Shown here piece by piece: positions 60,103 through 64,000 of a DNA stretch of 64,000 nt. Under the pieces are notes generated by a model, which saw nothing but the letters and a program-made list of their open reading frames with translations, searched no databases and was not told the origin of the DNA. Made by a program: the position numbers and the translations under genes. How positions within the stretch are numbered: the first letter of the stretch is position 1; each line of letters begins with the position of its first letter. The DNA is from Nocardioides sp. CFH 31398 (GTDB taxonomy: Bacteria; Actinomycetota; Actinomycetes; Propionibacteriales; Nocardioidaceae): assembly GCF_022436705.1 (NCBI RefSeq), contig NZ_JAKUHT010000028.1, positions 19,132 through 83,131 on the forward strand. The letters are read 5' to 3'.

Positions 60103-62643
60103 TCAGTACCTGCTCGCGAGGGACAGCGCGTTCGTGACGCCGAAGCCGTCGACGGGTGAGTAGTCCTTGCCCAGGAAGGTGCCCATCCGTCCGACGAGCC
60201 GCTCGCCGTTGCGCAGCAGGGCGACGAACGTCATGCCCGGGGCGACGCCCCCGCCCGCGAGCGTCGACTGCTCCCCGAGCTGGTCCCCTGCGTTGCCGCC
60301 GGACGGCGGTCCCGGGTAGCGGAGGTCCCGGTCGATGCCGAAACGCAGGAAGCCTTCGGTGACGGGCTCGGTGAACGTGATGCGGAGGCGTTGGTGGAAC
60401 GGTGTGGAACCCACGCGCCGGAGCAGCTGGGTCCGGATGTCGCCGCGGTCGATGTTGTAGCGGTAGCCGAGCGTGAACGGATAGCCGCCCTGGTCGTACC
60501 GCCCCCGCGGCCCGAGGGGGCGGGGGTCGAAGACGATGCCGCCCGAGGGAGCGCCGGGTGTCGCGCCGGGCGCGGTCGGGCCGGCCGTGTCGCCCAGCAG
60601 GGTGACGGACCTGAGCGGCACCTCGCCCTCGTAGCGCAGGCGGAACGCGTCCGGGTCGGCGATCGCGAGGTCGCTGCCGGACGTCTCGAGACCGGGGAAG
60701 CCGACCACACCCAGGCGGACGTCGTTCTCGAGGTCGTCGCTGAAGACGGTCTCGCCGGCCGAGAAGGTGAACCGGTTGTGCTCGTACCCCGACCACTCCA
60801 TCGCGCGCTCCAGCGGCCCGGGGCGCAGCGAGCCGGGGCCACCCGCCTTCTGCATCGTCAGGGCGCCGACGGCGGCGGCCTGGGCGGCCGAGGCGCTGGT
60901 GCCGCCGAAGTTGGGCAGGTCGTCGGCGTCACGGACGTCGTCGGCACCGAAGAACGTCGTGTTCCCGCCGCCGATGGCAGAGATGTCGGGCTTGCGGCGC
61001 AGGTCACCGAACCTGTACCGGTCGCCGTCGGGGGAGAAGTAGTAGCGCATCTTCCCGCCGGGGGACGTCGTGGCCTCGGGGATGTACGGACCGAGGCCGT
61101 CGTGCGCGGCGACCGTGATGACGTTGTCGGACCCGGCCTGCCCGTAGATGCCCGGGTCGCGGGCGATGTAGTACTCGTCGGTGCGGATCCCGCCGTCGTT
61201 GACGTAGCCGATCTCCTGCACCTCGGTCTCGCCCCTCGAGGCCCGGGCCAGGACCAGCTGCACCGCGGTGTAGCGGGTCTCGGACCGGGAGAGCCGGGCG
61301 AGCTCCCCCGGACGGCCAGTGGCCCGGTTGTCCTCGTCGATCGCGCCGAGGTAGTCGCCGTTCGGCGCGAACAGCAGCGCGGCGAAGTCCGTCGAGGTGT
61401 CCGACGGGTCGTCGGGCGTCCCGCCGTCGGCGTCGACGAGGTCCGCCCACTGGAGGTTGAACAGGCCGCCCCCGGGCTCCAGCTGCAAGGTCTGGGCGAC
61501 GTCGACCCCGCGGCGGAAGTCCATGTCCTGCATCCCGCCGGCGTAGAGGGCCGGGTCCACGTCGGAGAGGTCGAGGCCGACCTTCCGCGCGTTGGCCCGC
61601 GCCTGGGTGGGGGACAGCAGGTCGACCGCGGTCCGGAAGGTGTTCTGGCCGCCGTTGTCACCGGCGGCGGAGAAGTAGGCCACGCCCTGCCGGACCGCGA
61701 CCCGTTCCGCCGCGCGCGTGATGGCGTCGTCGGAGAAGAAGGGGGAGCTGGGGTAGCGGACGTCGTCGACGATCACGTCCGCACCGCAGGGGCCGTCCGG
61801 GTCGGCGAGCGCGCGGATGTTGTCGGCGAACCCGAGCTCGCCGTCGGTCCCGGTCGCGAAGCACAGCCGTGCGCCGGGCGCGCTGTCGTGGATCACCTGC
61901 AGCATCGCGCGACCCTCGTCGCGGGAGGCGGGGTCGTCGTTGTCCTCGAGGACCACGACGGGGTCGGTGTTGCCCTCGGGGTTGCCCGCACCGGGCAGGT
62001 CGCCCGAGGCGACGTCGTCGGCGGCGCGGGTCGCGATGGGGCCGCCGTCGACCGACAGGGTGGCGGTGTCGTAGGAGTCCGACAGCACGCCGACCGTGAT
62101 GCCGTCGCCGTCGATGCCCTGCTCGTTCAGCCGGTCCGCCTGCTGCAGGGCGGCGCCCTGGTAGGTCGCGTCGCCGCTGAAGGTCAGGGGACGGGGGACC
62201 TGGGAGATCGTGCCGAGGTCGTCGAGCGCGGCGAGGTCCTCGACGGCCGACAGCGGGGCGAAACCCTCCAGGACGCCGGTGGCCTCGTCGTCCGCGGTCT
62301 CGACGAAGCCGAGCCCGGTCGCCGCCTTCCGCAGTGACGTGGTGTCCCCGTCGGAGGCCGTACCGAGCTGCAGGAGGACGCGCCCCTCGTCGTCCCGGAT
62401 GGCCAGGGCGTCCTGGTCGACCTGGAGGTCCCCGCCGTACCCGGGGGCACGGGGTGCGTCCTGCTGCGCGAGCAGTCGGCCGAGACCGTTGCCGAGCGTG
62501 CGGTCGAGGTCCGCCGCGGACGGCGACGGAGCGGCCGGGAGCGCGACCGTCCCGGTGCTCGCGGTCGTCGGCACGACCTGGCTCAGCGCGGTCGCGACGA
62601 CGCCGGCCGCGGCGAGGGCGACGACACGTCGCAGGGGGCTCAT
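60103..62643 (-). CDS. secreted S8-like serine peptidase paralogue, altered oxyanion residue
   Basis: This 846-aa protein is a paralogue of the 51200 gene, sharing the signal segment, prodomain (DTLGNGLGRLLAQ-like) and core. Asp (VLSD, about 189), His (QVIHDSAP, about 252) and Ser (GTSASAAQ, about 583) are kept. The oxyanion Asn is Asp (SAAGD, about 329) and the Pro of GTSxAxP is missing. The PPC-like insert of the other copy is absent. It may have changed or reduced activity. ATG 62643 was chosen since the paralogue starts there and both share a GGGTAT...ACTGC upstream box. Confidence 0.87.
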   Translation of the reverse strand: MSPLRRVVALAAAGVVATALSQVVPTTASTGTVALPAAPSPSAADLDRTLGNGLGRLLAQQDAPRAPGYGGDLQVDQDALAIRDDEGRVLLQLGTASDGDTTSLRKAATGLGFVETADDEATGVLEGFAPLSAVEDLAALDDLGTISQVPRPLTFSGDATYQGAALQQADRLNEQGIDGDGITVGVLSDSYDTATLSVDGGPIATRAADDVASGDLPGAGNPEGNTDPVVVLEDNDDPASRDEGRAMLQVIHDSAPGARLCFATGTDGELGFADNIRALADPDGPCGADVIVDDVRYPSSPFFSDDAITRAAERVAVRQGVAYFSAAGDNGGQNTFRTAVDLLSPTQARANARKVGLDLSDVDPALYAGGMQDMDFRRGVDVAQTLQLEPGGGLFNLQWADLVDADGGTPDDPSDTSTDFAALLFAPNGDYLGAIDEDNRATGRPGELARLSRSETRYTAVQLVLARASRGETEVQEIGYVNDGGIRTDEYYIARDPGIYGQAGSDNVITVAAHDGLGPYIPEATTSPGGKMRYYFSPDGDRYRFGDLRRKPDISAIGGGNTTFFGADDVRDADDLPNFGGTSASAAQAAAVGALTMQKAGGPGSLRPGPLERAMEWSGYEHNRFTFSAGETVFSDDLENDVRLGVVGFPGLETSGSDLAIADPDAFRLRYEGEVPLRSVTLLGDTAGPTAPGATPGAPSGGIVFDPRPLGPRGRYDQGGYPFTLGYRYNIDRGDIRTQLLRRVGSTPFHQRLRITFTEPVTEGFLRFGIDRDLRYPGPPSGGNAGDQLGEQSTLAGGGVAPGMTFVALLRNGERLVGRMGTFLGKDYSPVDGFGVTNALSLASRY

Positions 62644-62700
62644 GGCGGCAGTAGATACCCGCACACGGACATCGCGCCAGGACTATCTGGCCGGCGCGCC

Positions 62701-63909
62701 TCAGACCAGCGAGCGGTAGATCTCGAGCGTGCGCTCCGCGATCGCCGGCCAGCTGAACGACTCCTGGGCCCGCCGGCGCCCGGCGACGCCGTACTCCCGT
62801 GCCCGGTCGGGGTCGGACACCGCCTCGACGAGCGCCGCGCCCAGGTCGGCGACGTACCTGTCCGGATCGACGGGGGTGCCCGTGCCGTCCTGCACCTGCT
62901 CGATGGGGACGAGCCAGCCCGTCGGAGCTCCGCCGTCGGTCGAGCCTGTCGAGACCACGACCTCCGGGATGCCTCCGGTGGCCGTCGCGACGACGGCGGT
63001 CTCGCACGCCATGGCCTCGAGGTTCACGATGCCGAGCGGCTCGTACACCGACGGGCACGCGAAGACGGTCGCGGCGCTGAGCAGGGCGACGACGTCGGCG
63101 CGGGGGAGCATCTCGTCGATCCACACCACCCCGTCGCGCTCGGCGGCGAGGCCGTCGACGAGGCCGCGGACCTCGGCCATGATCTCGGGGGTGTCCGGCG
63201 CTCCGGCGCAGAGCACGAGCTGGACCTCCGGCGGCAGCTGCGCGGCGGCCCGCAGGAACAGCGGCAGGCCCTTCTGGCGGGTGATGCGCCCGACGAAGAT
63301 GACGCTGGGGCGGTCGGGGTCGACGCCGTGGGAGCGGACGCGGTCCGGGTCGGAGACCGGGCTCCACAGGTCGGTGTCGATGCCGTTGTGGACGACGTGG
63401 ACCCGGCCCGGGTCGACGTCGGGGTAGCTGCGCAGCACGTCGTCGCGCATGGCGGCGCTGACGGCGATGATCCCGGCGGCCGCCTCGTACGACGTCTTCT
63501 CCGCCCAGCTGGAGACGGCGTACCCGCCGCCCAGCTGCTCGGCCTTCCAGGGACGCATCGGCTCCAGGCTGTGCGCGGAGACGACGTGGGGGACGCCGTG
63601 CAGCAGCGAGGCGAGGTGGCCGGCCATGTTGGCGTACCAGGTGTGGGAGTGCACGAGGTCCGCCCCCTCGCACCCGCCGACCATCGCGAGGTCGACGCCG
63701 AGGGTCTTGATCGCGCCGTTCGCGCCTGACAGCTCGGCGAGGTCGGCGTACGCCGTCGTCCCGGCCTCGTCGCGCGGCCCGCCGAAGCAATGCACCCGCG
63801 TGTCGACCCCGTCGACCGCCCGCAGCGCCCGCACGAGCTCCGCCACGTGCACCCCCGCCCCGCCGTAGATCTCCGGCGGGTACTCCTTGGACAGCACGTC
63901 GATCCGCAT
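62701..63909 (-). CDS. glgM: glycogen synthase / maltose-1-phosphate synthase-like glycosyltransferase
   Basis: This 402-aa GT-B glycosyltransferase (GT4) begins MRIDVLSKEYPPEIYGGAGVHV, like mycobacterial GlgM (Rv1212c). It has HSHTWYANMAGHLA (about 93), VHNGIDTDLW (about 182), VGRITRQKGLPLF (about 207) and the donor-site E-x7-E in PSVYEPLGIVNLEAM (about 290-304). The family builds maltose-1-phosphate or glycogen from ADP-glucose. An unusual insertion STGSTDGGAPT after GGIPEVVV comes from a 19-bp repeat in the frame. TAGATT 7 nt before the ATG suggests a leaderless start. glgC often lies divergent and may follow beyond this window. Positions 63910-64000 show only a degenerate repeat. Confidence 0.9.
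   Translation of the reverse strand: MRIDVLSKEYPPEIYGGAGVHVAELVRALRAVDGVDTRVHCFGGPRDEAGTTAYADLAELSGANGAIKTLGVDLAMVGGCEGADLVHSHTWYANMAGHLASLLHGVPHVVSAHSLEPMRPWKAEQLGGGYAVSSWAEKTSYEAAAGIIAVSAAMRDDVLRSYPDVDPGRVHVVHNGIDTDLWSPVSDPDRVRSHGVDPDRPSVIFVGRITRQKGLPLFLRAAAQLPPEVQLVLCAGAPDTPEIMAEVRGLVDGLAAERDGVVWIDEMLPRADVVALLSAATVFACPSVYEPLGIVNLEAMACETAVVATATGGIPEVVVSTGSTDGGAPTGWLVPIEQVQDGTGTPVDPDRYVADLGAALVEAVSDPDRAREYGVAGRRRAQESFSWPAIAERTLEIYRSLV
62938..62956. repeat. 19-bp repeat inside the glgM-like reading frame
   Basis: GGTCGAGCCTGTCGAGACC, identical to the copy at 58533-58551, lies in frame within the glycosyltransferase gene. Confidence 0.85.
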
Positions 63910-63947
63910 GCGCCGCAATCTAGTGGCTGCGGACCTGGACCCCCGCC

Positions 63948-63966
63948 GGTCGAGCTCGTCGGGGCC
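63948..63966. repeat. degenerate copy of the 19-bp repeat
   Basis: GGTCGAGCTCGTCGGGGCC matches the family at 15 of 19 positions, upstream of the glgM-like gene. Confidence 0.45.
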
Positions 63967-64000
63967 CCGCACGACGAGGGCCACGCGCAACCACCGCCGG

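Overview
This is a very GC-rich chromosomal stretch from an actinobacterium, most likely Nocardioides or another member of the Nocardioidaceae. The clues are the glnA2-glnE pair, an actinobacterial GlgA/GlgM-type glycosyltransferase, frequent GTG starts, dense 4-nt ATGA/GTGA gene overlaps, many leaderless-type promoters (xANNNT, then 6-7 nt, then the start codon), and GGTCGAGC-TGTCGAGACC intergenic repeats that I associate with this family. I see no rRNA, tRNA, CRISPR array, prophage or insertion sequence. About 57 genes are called, and two of them carry single-base frameshifts.

Layout. 0-8.8 kb: an OmpR-type two-component pair, a small membrane protein, then glutamine metabolism (glnA2, two membrane proteins, a class I glutamine amidotransferase, glnE). 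8.8-13.2 kb: a surface-protein module with a TasA/camelysin-like secreted protein, a SipW-type signal peptidase, an Hpt-like protein without its histidine, an OmpR-type regulator, a second small secreted protein and a LuxR-type regulator. The three promoters of this module share a box-and-spacing pattern, which makes it the best candidate here for an undescribed regulated system. 13.3-27.9 kb: mostly ordinary catabolic and regulatory genes (nitronate monooxygenase, enoyl-CoA hydratase, a frameshifted acyl-CoA synthetase, TetR, XRE plus SDR, a large secreted choice-of-anchor I protein, an alpha/beta hydrolase, an FUSC membrane protein, and an operon of rhodanese, LLM monooxygenase and 2H phosphoesterase genes).

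27.9-38.8 kb: a nine-gene minus-strand operon. It encodes a sugar-type ABC importer (lipoprotein, two permeases, ATPase), an EthD-like protein, a Gfo/Idh/MocA oxidoreductase, a PEP-hydrolase-family TIM barrel, a Tm-1-like ATP-binding protein and a flavin monooxygenase. It faces a divergent ROK regulator across a promoter/operator region. The pathway is not one I can name. 38.8-51 kb: scattered enzymes (quinone oxidoreductase, DinB, peptidase E, PobA, Nei2), a frameshifted MerR regulator facing an NTF2-like gene through a promoter with a 19-bp spacer, RraA-like, catalase, MetX-like, and an acyl-CoA synthetase/SDR pair opposite a TetR gene.

51-64 kb: two paralogous secreted subtilisin-like peptidases flank a D-threonate/D-erythronate-type catabolic operon (KdgT-like permease, four-carbon sugar-acid kinase, PdxA2, GntR), a repeat cluster and another acyl-CoA synthetase. 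The window ends in the glycogen/maltose-1-phosphate synthase-like gene, which carries one of the repeats inside its reading frame.
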